Source: Sunxiuqinia elliptica (GTDB taxonomy: Bacteria; Bacteroidota; Bacteroidia; Bacteroidales; Prolixibacteraceae). From it: a DNA stretch of 64,000 bases. A program made the translations under genes and the position numbers. Below the pieces are notes generated by a model. The model did not search any database, was not told where the DNA came from, and was given only the letters and a program-made list of their open reading frames with translations. The stretch spans positions 62,001-126,000 of the forward strand of contig NZ_FONW01000013.1 of NCBI RefSeq assembly GCF_900113005.1. The letters run 5' to 3'. Positions 16,526 through 25,182 of the stretch are shown piece after piece. How positions within the stretch are numbered: position 1 is the stretch's first letter; every line of letters begins with the position of its first letter.

Positions 16526-17742
16526 TGGAACAATTCGCAGGAATAATGCAAGATGCAAAAATGCAAAAGAATGAGGCAGGCGTGGACTATTCCCGGTTTG
16601 ACAATATTGAAGAAGCTGGGAATTCTTTTAGTTCTTTTGAGAATTTATCATTAAATAATGAAGATCTAGGCTCGTTAAAAGCAGTAGGTATTCATTTGTT
16701 TGATAATGCTTCTCCTGGAAAGTTTTTAATGTATGGTGCTGATGTTTACAGGTCAATTCCTCAAATCCCCGGAGTTGAGATAATTCCTTTAAAAGAAGCA
16801 TTCAAAATTTACCCTGAAATAAAAGAGAAGTATTATTTCAGGGCAGTTGATAAAGAGCAGGATGAATTTACTCAAACCGCTTTTAACGAGGCGGCAAACG
16901 GCTATTTTATTCGCGTAAAAGAAAATGTGATTGTGGATGAACCGATGCAAACGGCCATGTTTATGCATCGGGAAATGAGTACCATGTGTATCCATAATAT
17001 TGTGGTATTGGAAGATGGGGCGCAACTGAATTTAATTACAGGCTGTACTTCGGGATGCTCGCTTAAAGGTGGATTGCATATTGCCGTAAGCGAACACTTT
17101 ATTGGCAAAGGGGCAAAATTAACCAACACGATGATTCACAACTGGGGGGCTGACTTTGTTGTGCATCCTCGAACAGCTACTATCGTTGACGAAAATGGTC
17201 GATTTGTTAGTAATTACTATTCAGTAAAACCTCCGAAATACATTGAAAATAATCCATCTACTTATTTGAGAGGAAAAGGTGCTAATGCCAAATATTTGAC
17301 CGTTTTGGCATCATTTCCTGGTACATACTGCGATATTGGGGGAACGGTTTTGATGGAAGGTGAAAATACCGGAGCTGAACTGGTCGCGAGAGCTGTGAAT
17401 CATGGCGGAACAGTCATTCAGACTGGCTTGTTGATCGGAGCCGCAAAAAACGCGAGGGCGCATGTCGACTGTTCTGGACTAATGTTGAGCGATAAGGGGA
17501 TTATAGAAGCAATTCCGGGCTTAAGAGCAGCTCATCCTGAAGCCAGAATGTCGCATGAAGCCGCTATTGGAAGAATTGATATGGGGGAAGTAAACTACCT
17601 GCAGTCGAAAGGACTGGACGAAATGCAGGCCATTGCTTTAATTGTCCGTGGATTTTTGGATGTCGACATCGAAGGAATGGATGATGAACTAAGGAAGACG
17701 ATTCGAGAGATATCGGAACTTTCGGGACATGGAGAAGACTAA
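16525..17742 (+). CDS. SufB/SufD-family scaffold-like protein
   Basis: The 405-residue protein has the SufB/D beta-helix core in its C-terminal half, with NHGGTVIQTGLLIGAAKNAR (about residues 292-311), a cysteine at 316 (AHVDCSGLML) and the diagnostic RMSHEAAIGRI (341-351, Glu345). A second family region VNYLQSKGLDEMQA follows. In E. coli the equivalent area of SufB supplies the cluster-forming Cys and Glu. Several extra cysteines occur earlier (155, 174, 178, 269). It overlaps the SufC-like gene by one base, so a SufC2-SufB2-like complex is expected. Because the pair lies in an activase operon, it may serve a dedicated client such as the upstream Fe-S ATPase rather than general cluster supply. 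That is inference. Confidence 0.88.
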   Translation: MEQFAGIMQDAKMQKNEAGVDYSRFDNIEEAGNSFSSFENLSLNNEDLGSLKAVGIHLFDNASPGKFLMYGADVYRSIPQIPGVEIIPLKEAFKIYPEIKEKYYFRAVDKEQDEFTQTAFNEAANGYFIRVKENVIVDEPMQTAMFMHREMSTMCIHNIVVLEDGAQLNLITGCTSGCSLKGGLHIAVSEHFIGKGAKLTNTMIHNWGADFVVHPRTATIVDENGRFVSNYYSVKPPKYIENNPSTYLRGKGANAKYLTVLASFPGTYCDIGGTVLMEGENTGAELVARAVNHGGTVIQTGLLIGAAKNARAHVDCSGLMLSDKGIIEAIPGLRAAHPEARMSHEAAIGRIDMGEVNYLQSKGLDEMQAIALIVRGFLDVDIEGMDDELRKTIREISELSGHGED

Positions 17743-17760
17743 AATTAAACTTCGAATACC

Positions 17761-18243
17761 ATGGAAAATTGTAATAAAATAGTTTTGGTTACTCATTGCC
17801 TGTTGACAAAGGGATTTTCGCCTCAATATCGAAATGACATGAAAGAGGTTTTGTACGAATTGCTTGATTGTGGGGCAGGAATCATTCAGATTCCATGCCC
17901 CCATTTGATCATGTTATGTGAGGGTAAGGAACGAAAAACCGGTTTCAATTCCTTATTGGGGAAGCTTTCAAGCCAGAGTTTAGACAATTTATATTCAAGA
18001 GCCTTGTCTCCTTTTGTAAAGGAAGTTGAAGAATATAAGAAACAAGGTTTTGAGATATGCGGAATAGTGGGAGTAAAAAATTCTCCTGCATGTGAAATAA
18101 AGGGTATAGAAGAGAACTCAAACTATAAGCAGGGGACATTTATGGAAATATTGAAACGGAAACTTAAAGAAAAAGCCATACAGACCAATATGGTAAATGT
18201 AAATATTCCTTCAGAATGCTATATCTCGGAAAATAATCAATAG
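17761..18243 (+). CDS. TudS-related putative Fe-S desulfidase (CD3072-like)
   Basis: The 160-residue soluble protein has THCLL near the N-terminus (C13), GIIQIPCPHL (C46) and GVKNSPACEIKG (C111). This spacing of three cysteines with HC, PCP and SPxC contexts matches the TudS/DUF523-related family, where three cysteines bind a [4Fe-4S] cluster that takes up sulfide from thiolated substrates such as thiouracil. The present protein belongs with the CD3072-like subgroup, whose substrate is not known. It is the seventh gene of the operon, 18 nt after the SufB/D-like gene, so yet another Fe-S protein is encoded by this cluster. Confidence 0.75.
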   Translation: MENCNKIVLVTHCLLTKGFSPQYRNDMKEVLYELLDCGAGIIQIPCPHLIMLCEGKERKTGFNSLLGKLSSQSLDNLYSRALSPFVKEVEEYKKQGFEICGIVGVKNSPACEIKGIEENSNYKQGTFMEILKRKLKEKAIQTNMVNVNIPSECYISENNQ

Positions 18244-18247
18244 AAAT

Positions 18248-18865
18248 ATGAAAAAATATAAACAAGAAAATCAGGCTGTTATACACAAACACCGGACACA
18301 CCGAAAACGAGGCCCTAGTAGTTTTAATATGCATGATTCAGCCTTAGTCTTTGAAAAATTAAACATTAAAAAAGCAGATGTTTTTGTAGACTTGGGCTGT
18401 GGCTCCGGGGATTATTCGTTATTGGCTGCCCAGCTAGTGAGCCCTTTGGGTAAAGTGTATGCGATGGATATTTGGAGCGGGATGCTTACTGAAATCGAAA
18501 ACGAAGCCAGTCGCTTGGAACTTGACAATGTAATAACAATTGAAAACGATATTTGCCAGACAATCCCCCTCGATGATAACTGTGCCGATCATTGCCTTCT
18601 AGCGACAGTAATGCATGCCCAAAAGTTGACAGCTAAATGCAAGCGTCTTTTTCCTGAAATAAGCAGAATACTAAAACCTGGAGCTCAGTTAGCAGTCATT
18701 GAGTGCAAAAAAGAGGAAATGCCTTTTGGACCTCCTCTAAGTATGCGCATTTCTCCTGAGGAGTTGGAAGTAAGACTTTCCCAATATGGGTTAAAGAAAA
18801 CTGCTTATATTGATTTGGGATGTAATTATATGCTGTTGTTTGAGTTGATAGCTGGTTTTGATTGA
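18248..18865 (+). CDS. Class I SAM-dependent methyltransferase
   Basis: The 205-residue protein has motif I VFVDLGCGSGDYS at residues 45-57, an acidic residue at the end of the second strand (YAMDIWSGML), and an NDICQTIPLDDNCAD segment for the third. This is a UbiE/type-11-like fold. A basic N-terminus (KHRTHRKRGP) precedes it. It starts 4 nt after the stop of the TudS-like gene and is the last gene of the operon. The substrate cannot be told; a thiol, arsenic, or cofactor-type substrate would be in keeping with the neighbours. The repeat at 18882-18914 with a hairpin follows 16 nt after the stop and may end the transcript. Confidence 0.85.
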   Translation: MKKYKQENQAVIHKHRTHRKRGPSSFNMHDSALVFEKLNIKKADVFVDLGCGSGDYSLLAAQLVSPLGKVYAMDIWSGMLTEIENEASRLELDNVITIENDICQTIPLDDNCADHCLLATVMHAQKLTAKCKRLFPEISRILKPGAQLAVIECKKEEMPFGPPLSMRISPEELEVRLSQYGLKKTAYIDLGCNYMLLFELIAGFD

Positions 18866-18881
18866 GTTTTGTGAAACAAAA

Positions 18882-18914
18882 AAGCGCTTGAGTTGATGAT
18901 TTAAGCGCTTCTTT
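18882..18914. repeat. 33-nt repeat, copy 2, terminator-like
   Basis: This is the second copy of the element at 6344-6376, in the same orientation. Here the arms AAGCGCTT and AAGCGCTT pair perfectly around a 13-nt loop and a CTTTGTTT tail follows, so it can act as a terminator for the methyltransferase operon. It lies 29 bp beyond the stop of the next, convergent gene. Confidence 0.65.
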
Positions 18915-18943
18915 GTTTGCTGTTACTGGCTTACTTTCCGAAC

Positions 18944-19684
18944 TTATCCTCTTCTGTTGTGTCTGTAGTTTAGTTTGATTTCGGCAATTTGAATAAGGCT
19001 TACGGCAACGCTGTTAACATCGCCATCGGTAATGATATTCCAGGAACTTTCAAAGCTTGAATTGACCAGGCCTTCCGGATTGGCGTATTTTACTTCTGAG
19101 TTTTGCTTGGTGATTTCCACCTGGTCGTTTAAATTTTCATTTTTAGTTTCAATGCGGTTTCCATCAGCGCCTTCAATGTCGGCATTGAAAAAGAAGTTGG
19201 CTTCCTCGGGCGCGTCAACATCGGTGGTAACAGTCCAGCCATGAACTTCGCAGGTCATCACCAATTCATCGTTGGGGGATTTTTCAAAATGAATGGGGAT
19301 CGAAAAGTTGAGGTTTCCTTGCTTGGCCGGCGTTTTGGCAATCTCTCTGATTAAATCAATTGTGGCGCCGCCCAAGCCTTTTACGGGTTGCATTAAGCCT
19401 GTTGGATCAAGGCCAATCGCTCCAATGGACGAAGCTTCCTCCAGTACGTTGTCCAGTAGGTCGTTGATACTATCGAGGGTTCCTTCTTTGCTTACAACAA
19501 TAACCATGTTGGGTTTGATGTTGACCTGAACGGTGTCATTCTCCGAGTTGTCGGGAGACACGCTTAGTCTATCTCCAATTCGTTTCAAATAGGTATTGAT
19601 GTCATCGCCTTCCATCAAGGCCGGTACAAAGTTTCGGATAATTGTTTCGTTTGCTTGAATAACTTCGTTTTTGCTGATTTTCAT
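18944..19684 (-). CDS. Hypothetical protein, beta-rich C-terminal half
   Basis: The 246-residue product is acidic, soluble, and has no signal peptide. Residues 1-40 look helical, a Gly-rich stretch with LGGATIDLIREIAKTPAK lies near the middle, and the second half contains alternating strands rich in Asn, Asp and Glu, including SFESSWNIITDGDVNSVAVS. I do not recognise the family. It stands alone on the minus strand between the methyltransferase gene and the rhamnose operon, with its own long upstream region. The codon use is like that of the rhamnose genes rather than of the AT-rich left end. Confidence 0.55.
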   Translation of the reverse strand: MKISKNEVIQANETIIRNFVPALMEGDDINTYLKRIGDRLSVSPDNSENDTVQVNIKPNMVIVVSKEGTLDSINDLLDNVLEEASSIGAIGLDPTGLMQPVKGLGGATIDLIREIAKTPAKQGNLNFSIPIHFEKSPNDELVMTCEVHGWTVTTDVDAPEEANFFFNADIEGADGNRIETKNENLNDQVEITKQNSEVKYANPEGLVNSSFESSWNIITDGDVNSVAVSLIQIAEIKLNYRHNRRG

Positions 19685-20120
19685 ACGTGTTCGTTTTAGT
19701 GGTTATACCTGAGTTGATTTAATCGAAACCAGGGGAGTGATTTGGGCTTAGTGGAAGCCTTGATTTTTGGTTGAAGGAAATGGGGCCTGGAAGTTTTCGT
19801 CTTCATTGGTTAAGCAATAGTTCGTTGAGTTTTTATAGTAGCCTCATATTTAATGCTTTATGGTCTTGTAGGGCGTTTTGTAATTTGCTTGAAATCAACA
19901 CATCGCAAATGTCTGACAGTCTGAAATCTAAAAATCTAACGATCTATTATTTTAATTAGACGTAGTTAAATTTTGAAAGGTTACCCGTAAGAAGGTTTTT
20001 TCTGAAAGGAGAAGCGTCTGTGGGGAGATCATTTACAGCAACAAAGGCCACCGATTGGCAGCCTTTGTTTTAGTATTTTGGGGTAGATCGAAATTTCAAA
20101 TACGACCTTTTTTATGAGCA
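19685..20120. other. 436-bp gene-free region
   Basis: I see no credible gene here. It holds the upstream region of the hypothetical gene at 18944-19684 and the 3' region of the rhaA operon, including the hairpin at 20040-20069. Confidence 0.5.
20040..20069 (-). terminator. Likely terminator of the rhamnose operon
   Basis: Arms AACAAAGGC and GCCTTTGTT enclose a 12-nt loop, about 50 nt beyond the rhaA stop codon. There is no full T tract on the minus strand; on the plus strand the T-rich tail is better, so direction is uncertain. Confidence 0.5.
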
Positions 20121-21392
20121 TTAAGCCTGGCGCTTACTCAATTGTTCAGTTTCATAGTGCTGAATGGTTTTGATAAAGTCTTCGCCTACGGGAACGCCTT
20201 CTTTGAGGCAATAGTAGTCCCAAATGGCTCCAAAAGGCTTGGTTTTAAGTTCCTCCAACAAGGCTAAGCGCTCAAAGAGTTGTCCTTTTTCTTCCAGCGA
20301 CTTTAGTTGGTCGGTTGGTTCAAGCAAGGCAATTAGAAATGCTTTTTGGGCAGCGCGCGTTCCAACCACATAAGCACCAATCCGGTTGATGGATGCATCG
20401 AAGAAATCGAGCCCAATGTTAACCCGGTCGAGGAAGTTGTTGCGAATCACTTCAGAAGCGATTAACTGCACTTCTTCATTTAGGGTCACCACATGATCCG
20501 AATCCCAGCGAACAGGACGGGTCAGGTGGAGGAGGACTTCATCAACAAACTGCAGGCAGGCGGATAGTTTGTCTCCAACTTGCTCTGTTGGGTGGAAGTG
20601 TCCGTTGTCCAGGCAAATCAGCTTGTTGTTTTGAATGGCATAGCCCAGGTAAAAGTCATGCGAGCCAACCGTCATTGATTCAGCACCAATCCCAAAGAGC
20701 TTGCTTTCAACGGCATCTTTCATGTATTCTTTGGGGTAGTCGATGCTCATCGCTTCATCGAGCGATTGTTTTAGCAGCGTCCGGTGTCCATTCCGGTCAA
20801 TGGGCGTGTCTTTTGATCCGTCCGGAATCCAGGTATTGTGAATGCATGGCGTGCCAAGTTGTTTCCCAACCTCAGCAGCTATTGCCCGGCATCGTTTGAC
20901 ATGTTCCACCCAAAAGCGGCGATTTACCTCGTTTTTGCTCGATAAGGTGAAGCCATCGGCAGCCTTGGGATGAGAAAAGCAGGTTGCGTTGAAATCCATG
21001 CCAATGCCTTGTTGTTTGCACCAATCAATCCAACTCTGAAAGTGTTTGGGGTCTATCTGATCGCGATCAACAAGCTCTCCACCGAAATCGCCGTAAATGG
21101 CGTGTAGGTTTAGGCGTTGGCTGCCGGGAAGCAAGGACAAGACTTTTTCCAGGTCTTGGCGCATTTCAGAAATCGAGCTCGCCTTACCCGGATAATTGCC
21201 CGTGGCCTGAATACCGCCGCCTGAAAGTGTCGCATCAGGAGTTTCAAAGCCCCCCACATCGTCGGTTTGCCAGCAGTGCAATGAAATAACAACCTGGTTT
21301 ATTTGTTCCAACACTGCATCGGTATCAACACCTAACTCAGCATAAGCCGTTTTGGCGAGTTGGTATGCTTTTTCAATCTGATTTTTATTCAT
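20121..21392 (-). CDS. rhaA: L-rhamnose isomerase
   Basis: The 423-residue enzyme converts L-rhamnose to L-rhamnulose in the cytoplasm. The sequence closely follows the RhaA family from end to end, including VISLHCWQTDDVGGFE, GGGIQATGNYPGKASS, DFNATCFSHPKAADGFTLSS, ESKLFGIGAESMTVGS, DNGHFHPTEQ and RPVRWDSDHVV, where His and Asp residues bind the metal ions. Length is as expected. It is the last gene of the minus-strand operon rhaT - GH78 - rhaA, 17 nt after the rhamnosidase gene, and is probably induced by the divergent AraC regulator. The next steps of the usual pathway (rhamnulokinase and aldolase) are not encoded in this window. Confidence 0.97.
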   Translation of the reverse strand: MNKNQIEKAYQLAKTAYAELGVDTDAVLEQINQVVISLHCWQTDDVGGFETPDATLSGGGIQATGNYPGKASSISEMRQDLEKVLSLLPGSQRLNLHAIYGDFGGELVDRDQIDPKHFQSWIDWCKQQGIGMDFNATCFSHPKAADGFTLSSKNEVNRRFWVEHVKRCRAIAAEVGKQLGTPCIHNTWIPDGSKDTPIDRNGHRTLLKQSLDEAMSIDYPKEYMKDAVESKLFGIGAESMTVGSHDFYLGYAIQNNKLICLDNGHFHPTEQVGDKLSACLQFVDEVLLHLTRPVRWDSDHVVTLNEEVQLIASEVIRNNFLDRVNIGLDFFDASINRIGAYVVGTRAAQKAFLIALLEPTDQLKSLEEKGQLFERLALLEELKTKPFGAIWDYYCLKEGVPVGEDFIKTIQHYETEQLSKRQA

Positions 21393-21409
21393 TTTTCTTG
21401 TTTTTGGGG

Positions 21410-24133
21410 TTATTCGTTTGTTTGCATTTGATAGTTGAACGTGTAGTGTCCGGAGCCAAGCGTTAAGCGGTTATGGCCTGTTGTTAGTTGCTTGGACAGG
21501 TTCTCTGGGAGTTGCTCACTATTAAGTTGAAGCGAATCATTGGTTAGCTGGGGAAAACTGACCGTGGCTGTTGTGTTGGCCGGAATGATAATTTCATATT
21601 GCATTTCCTGTTTGTTGATTTGCCAAGCTGATTTAATTTTTCCGTACATGGATTCTAACTCGGCTTCAGCATGCGTTAACCCACCTCCGGGATGAGGAGC
21701 TAAAAGAATGTGTTTGTAGCCAGGGTTGGCAGGATCAATATCGATTCCGGCAACGTAGCGATACAGCCATTCGCCTATTGCCCCATAAGCGTAGTGGTTA
21801 AAACTGTTCATCCCAATATCCTGAAAACTGCCATCAGGCTTTTGTCCGTCCCAACGCTCCCAAATGGTGGTTGCTCCTTGGGTTACCGGATAGAGCCAGG
21901 ATGGATATTTTTTCCGGTTTAACAGCATAAAGGCCAAATCTTCGTAACCATAGTTTGAAAGGGCCATGCAAAGTAGGGGAGTGCCAACAAATCCGGTTGT
22001 CAGGTGTCCCATTTTCTTGACATCTTCTGCCAGGTAGGCTGCGGCTTCAGGAACAAGGTCCTCTGGAAGAAGCTTAAACATCAAAGCCAGCGAGTAGGCA
22101 GTTTGGGTGTGTGAGACCAAACGGCCGGAAGGAGTCATAAACTCACCTTGGAATGCTTGTTTGATATCTTCGGCAAGTTTGGCGTAGGATTGAGCCTCAT
22201 CAGCTTTCCCTAGAATGCTTGCTATTTTGCCCAAAAGTTCGGTCGAGTGTGCAAAGTAGGCGGTTGCAATCAAATCCTTGTCTGTTGTAGCTCCCGGATA
22301 GTCTGATCGGTTGGTTGCAAAAGCCAGCCAGTCGCCAAAATGCGGATCTTTGGTCCAAAGCAGGTCTTTGCCCGCACGTTCCTGCATGTAGCCAATCCAG
22401 GCTTTCATGCTTGGGTACTGTTCTTCCAATATCTTCTTATCACCATAAGCGAGGTAGGTTGTCCAGGGAACAATTAAGGCAGCATCCGCCCAGGCTGTTG
22501 AGCCTCCGTCGCCTTTTAGAACATCCGGAATGACATGCGGAACGCGTCCGTTTTCGAGTTGGTCTGCAGCCAAATCTTTCATCCACTTGGTGTAAAAGGG
22601 AGCAACATTGAAATTAAAGGCAGCCGTCATGCTGAACACTTGAGCATCTCCCGTCCAGCCTAATCGCTCGTCACGTTGTGGACAGTCGGTAGGGACATCC
22701 AGAAAGTTCCCTTTTTGGCCCCATTGAATGTTGTGTTGTAATTGATTGATTAAAGGTTCGGAGCATGCAAAGGAACCGGTTTGAGGCATATCAGAATGAA
22801 TGACGATTCCGGTTATTTGGTCAAGCGTTGGTGGTGTTTTTAAGCCTTCGATCTTAACATAGCGAAAACCATGAAATGTAAAGTGTGGTTCATAAACTTC
22901 TTCGCCGTCACCATTCAGGATGTATACATCGGTGCATTTGGCCTTTCGAAGGTTGTCGGTGTAAAAATTACCGGCTTTATCAAGCACCTCAGCAAATTGA
23001 AGCGTGATTTTACTTCCTCGTTCGCCCTTAACTTTTAGTCGGACCCAGCCAACCATGTTTTGTCCCAAATCAAAAACAGTTTCGCCTTTTAGGGTTGTAA
23101 TTAGCTTGATGGGCCTTATTTCTTCGATGGCTTTTACGGGTTCTCCTTCCTGGGCAACCAGGTTCTTTTTAGTATGACTGTAAAGCTGTGCTTGTACCCA
23201 ATTGCTGTCGTCAAACGCCACCGAGTTCCAGCCTTGCATTGCTTTCCGGGCGTCGTAGGTTTCGCCATTGTAAATGTCGGAGAAAAGAATTGGCCCGTTG
23301 GAGGTTTTCCAACTGTTGTCGGAAATGATTTGTTCGCTGGTCCCATCCGTATAATTAATTTGGAGTTGAAGAAGTAAGGCAAGCCGGTCACCATAATAGT
23401 TTCGTTGATCATTCCATCCAATGTAGCCTCGGTACCATCCGTCACCGAGAATGGCTCCAAGAGCATTTTCCGACTGGATTAAAGACGTTACGTCATAAGT
23501 TTGGTATTGAAGCCTTTTGTTGTAGCTGGTCCAGCCTGGTGTAAACAGGTCGGTGCTGACTTTTTCTCCATTCAAAAAAAGTTGGTACAAGCCAAGGGAA
23601 GTGACATAAATTCGGGCAGACTCAATTTTCTTGGAAGCATCAAATTCCTTTCGGAAATAGGGGCTGGGCATCGATTTATTTTGCTTATGCGATTCGGTAT
23701 CGGTAATCCATGAAGCTGTCCATTGTTCGAGATTTAAGATTCCCATTTCCCAGGTGGCGGGATCACTCCATGAAGATGATTTACCGTCATTATCCCAAAC
23801 TTTTACTTGCCAGTACACGCGTTGTATCGATGCTAGTTCAGGCCCTTCATAGGCGACATTTACCGATTGATCGGACTTAATTTTGCCCGATCTCCAGATG
23901 GTCTTTCCCGATGGCTTTGCGTCGGTTACTTTGATTTCGTAGGCCGTTTGCATGACATTGTTGTCCGTGGAGATTAACTTCCAGCTTAACCGAGGATGCG
24001 TTACGTCAATGCCAATGGGATTGGTCTGGTATTCGCAAACCAAATCTTTAATTTCGGTTTTTGCCAATGTAACTAAATGGGCTACAATAAAAACAAATAA
24101 GAAATAAACTCGCTTTAGGATGAATCGTTTCAT
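21410..24133 (-). CDS. GH78 alpha-L-rhamnosidase, secreted
   Basis: The 907-residue enzyme has an N-terminal signal peptide (about residues 1-24, core FLFVFIVAHLVTLA) and so acts outside the cytoplasm. N-terminal beta domains (about 27-430) with IWRSGKIKSD and DLGQNMVGWVRLKVKG precede the (alpha/alpha)6 catalytic domain, where DCPQRDERLGWTGD (about residues 483-496) carries the acidic residues of family GH78. A C-terminal beta domain has HAEAELESMYGKIKSAW and ends in the strand-rich tail of the family. It releases terminal L-rhamnose from glycans or glycosides. It is the middle gene of the rhamnose operon, 20 nt after rhaT and 17 nt before rhaA, so it is induced with uptake and isomerisation. 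Confidence 0.95.
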   Translation of the reverse strand: MKRFILKRVYFLFVFIVAHLVTLAKTEIKDLVCEYQTNPIGIDVTHPRLSWKLISTDNNVMQTAYEIKVTDAKPSGKTIWRSGKIKSDQSVNVAYEGPELASIQRVYWQVKVWDNDGKSSSWSDPATWEMGILNLEQWTASWITDTESHKQNKSMPSPYFRKEFDASKKIESARIYVTSLGLYQLFLNGEKVSTDLFTPGWTSYNKRLQYQTYDVTSLIQSENALGAILGDGWYRGYIGWNDQRNYYGDRLALLLQLQINYTDGTSEQIISDNSWKTSNGPILFSDIYNGETYDARKAMQGWNSVAFDDSNWVQAQLYSHTKKNLVAQEGEPVKAIEEIRPIKLITTLKGETVFDLGQNMVGWVRLKVKGERGSKITLQFAEVLDKAGNFYTDNLRKAKCTDVYILNGDGEEVYEPHFTFHGFRYVKIEGLKTPPTLDQITGIVIHSDMPQTGSFACSEPLINQLQHNIQWGQKGNFLDVPTDCPQRDERLGWTGDAQVFSMTAAFNFNVAPFYTKWMKDLAADQLENGRVPHVIPDVLKGDGGSTAWADAALIVPWTTYLAYGDKKILEEQYPSMKAWIGYMQERAGKDLLWTKDPHFGDWLAFATNRSDYPGATTDKDLIATAYFAHSTELLGKIASILGKADEAQSYAKLAEDIKQAFQGEFMTPSGRLVSHTQTAYSLALMFKLLPEDLVPEAAAYLAEDVKKMGHLTTGFVGTPLLCMALSNYGYEDLAFMLLNRKKYPSWLYPVTQGATTIWERWDGQKPDGSFQDIGMNSFNHYAYGAIGEWLYRYVAGIDIDPANPGYKHILLAPHPGGGLTHAEAELESMYGKIKSAWQINKQEMQYEIIIPANTTATVSFPQLTNDSLQLNSEQLPENLSKQLTTGHNRLTLGSGHYTFNYQMQTNE

Positions 24134-24153
24134 ATGTTGTGTTATTTAGTTGG

Positions 24154-25182
24154 TTAGCTAAGGTTTACAACGAAGGTTGATAAAATAAGGACAATGATTC
24201 CGGTGATGAGGATAGCCATCGTTTTTTGACCAGCTCCTTTCCACTCGTTTAAGGCAATTCCCCAGATGTTTCCAAATGCAATGTTGAGTGCCATGAGGAT
24301 GCTCCAGGCAAAGGGGGCAATACTGGCCGGCAACTGGCTTTTCCCCATGCCATAAAAATGGAACTGAAGAAACCAGAGGACTCCTGCCAAAAACGTAAAA
24401 AATAGGTTGTTCAGGAGTGTCTGAGCAGGTACCGAAAAGTATTCTTTGTAGCTCTTATTTTTGATGTTTAGGTAAAGGCAGTAGATGAAGTTGGTGGCAA
24501 AACCTCCGGTCAGAATAAAAATTAGGGTTGGGTTACTCTGAAAAAGCGGATTGGTGCCATGTTTAATCGCAATGGCATCAATGGGTTTTCCAACTTCAAA
24601 GCCATAGCTAAAGGCCGCGCTCATCACACCGGCAAAGAATGCGATAATCAATCCCTTTTTTAGTGCAAATTCTTTGATGGCTGCTTTGCGCTCTTCTTCG
24701 CTTAACCCTTTGCTTTTTAATGCTCCGGCATAGCCAATAATGGCAATTCCTGCAATACAAACTCCAACGCCAAGAATCATGAGCAAACCTGAGGTGGACT
24801 GTAAAAGGTTTTCGCCTGCCACAATGGGGGGAATTAAAGTGCCGAATGCCGCGCAAAAACCCAAGGCGATGCTCTGTCCCATGGCAATGCCAAGGTGCCG
24901 GATGCTAAGCCCAAAAGTTAGCCCGCCAACTCCCCATAAAGCACCAAATAAGATGGCCAGCCATTTGGATGAAGTAGGGGCTTCGGATAGAATGGTCAGT
25001 AAAGTTCCCTCGGGAACCGTGAGCAAGGCTGAGATCCACGGAGCCAGGATCCATGCTGCAATCCCCTGTGTAAGCCAGTACGATTCCCACGACCAAACTT
25101 TAACTTTTTTAAACGGAACATAAAAGCTGGCAGCACCCATACTGCCCAGTGCGATCATGCCAATTGCGCTCAATGCATTCAT
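24154..25182 (-). CDS. rhaT: L-rhamnose/H+ symporter
   Basis: The 342-residue protein has about ten membrane helices and matches RhaT closely. The start has FYVPFKKVKVWSWESYW, corresponding to the well-conserved FYxPFKKVKxWSWE region of E. coli RhaT; later LGIAMGQSIALGFCAAFGTL is also typical. It imports L-rhamnose with protons across the inner membrane. It is the first gene of the minus-strand operon, and its start is 124 bp from the divergent AraC regulator. Confidence 0.95.
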   Translation of the reverse strand: MNALSAIGMIALGSMGAASFYVPFKKVKVWSWESYWLTQGIAAWILAPWISALLTVPEGTLLTILSEAPTSSKWLAILFGALWGVGGLTFGLSIRHLGIAMGQSIALGFCAAFGTLIPPIVAGENLLQSTSGLLMILGVGVCIAGIAIIGYAGALKSKGLSEEERKAAIKEFALKKGLIIAFFAGVMSAAFSYGFEVGKPIDAIAIKHGTNPLFQSNPTLIFILTGGFATNFIYCLYLNIKNKSYKEYFSVPAQTLLNNLFFTFLAGVLWFLQFHFYGMGKSQLPASIAPFAWSILMALNIAFGNIWGIALNEWKGAGQKTMAILITGIIVLILSTFVVNLS

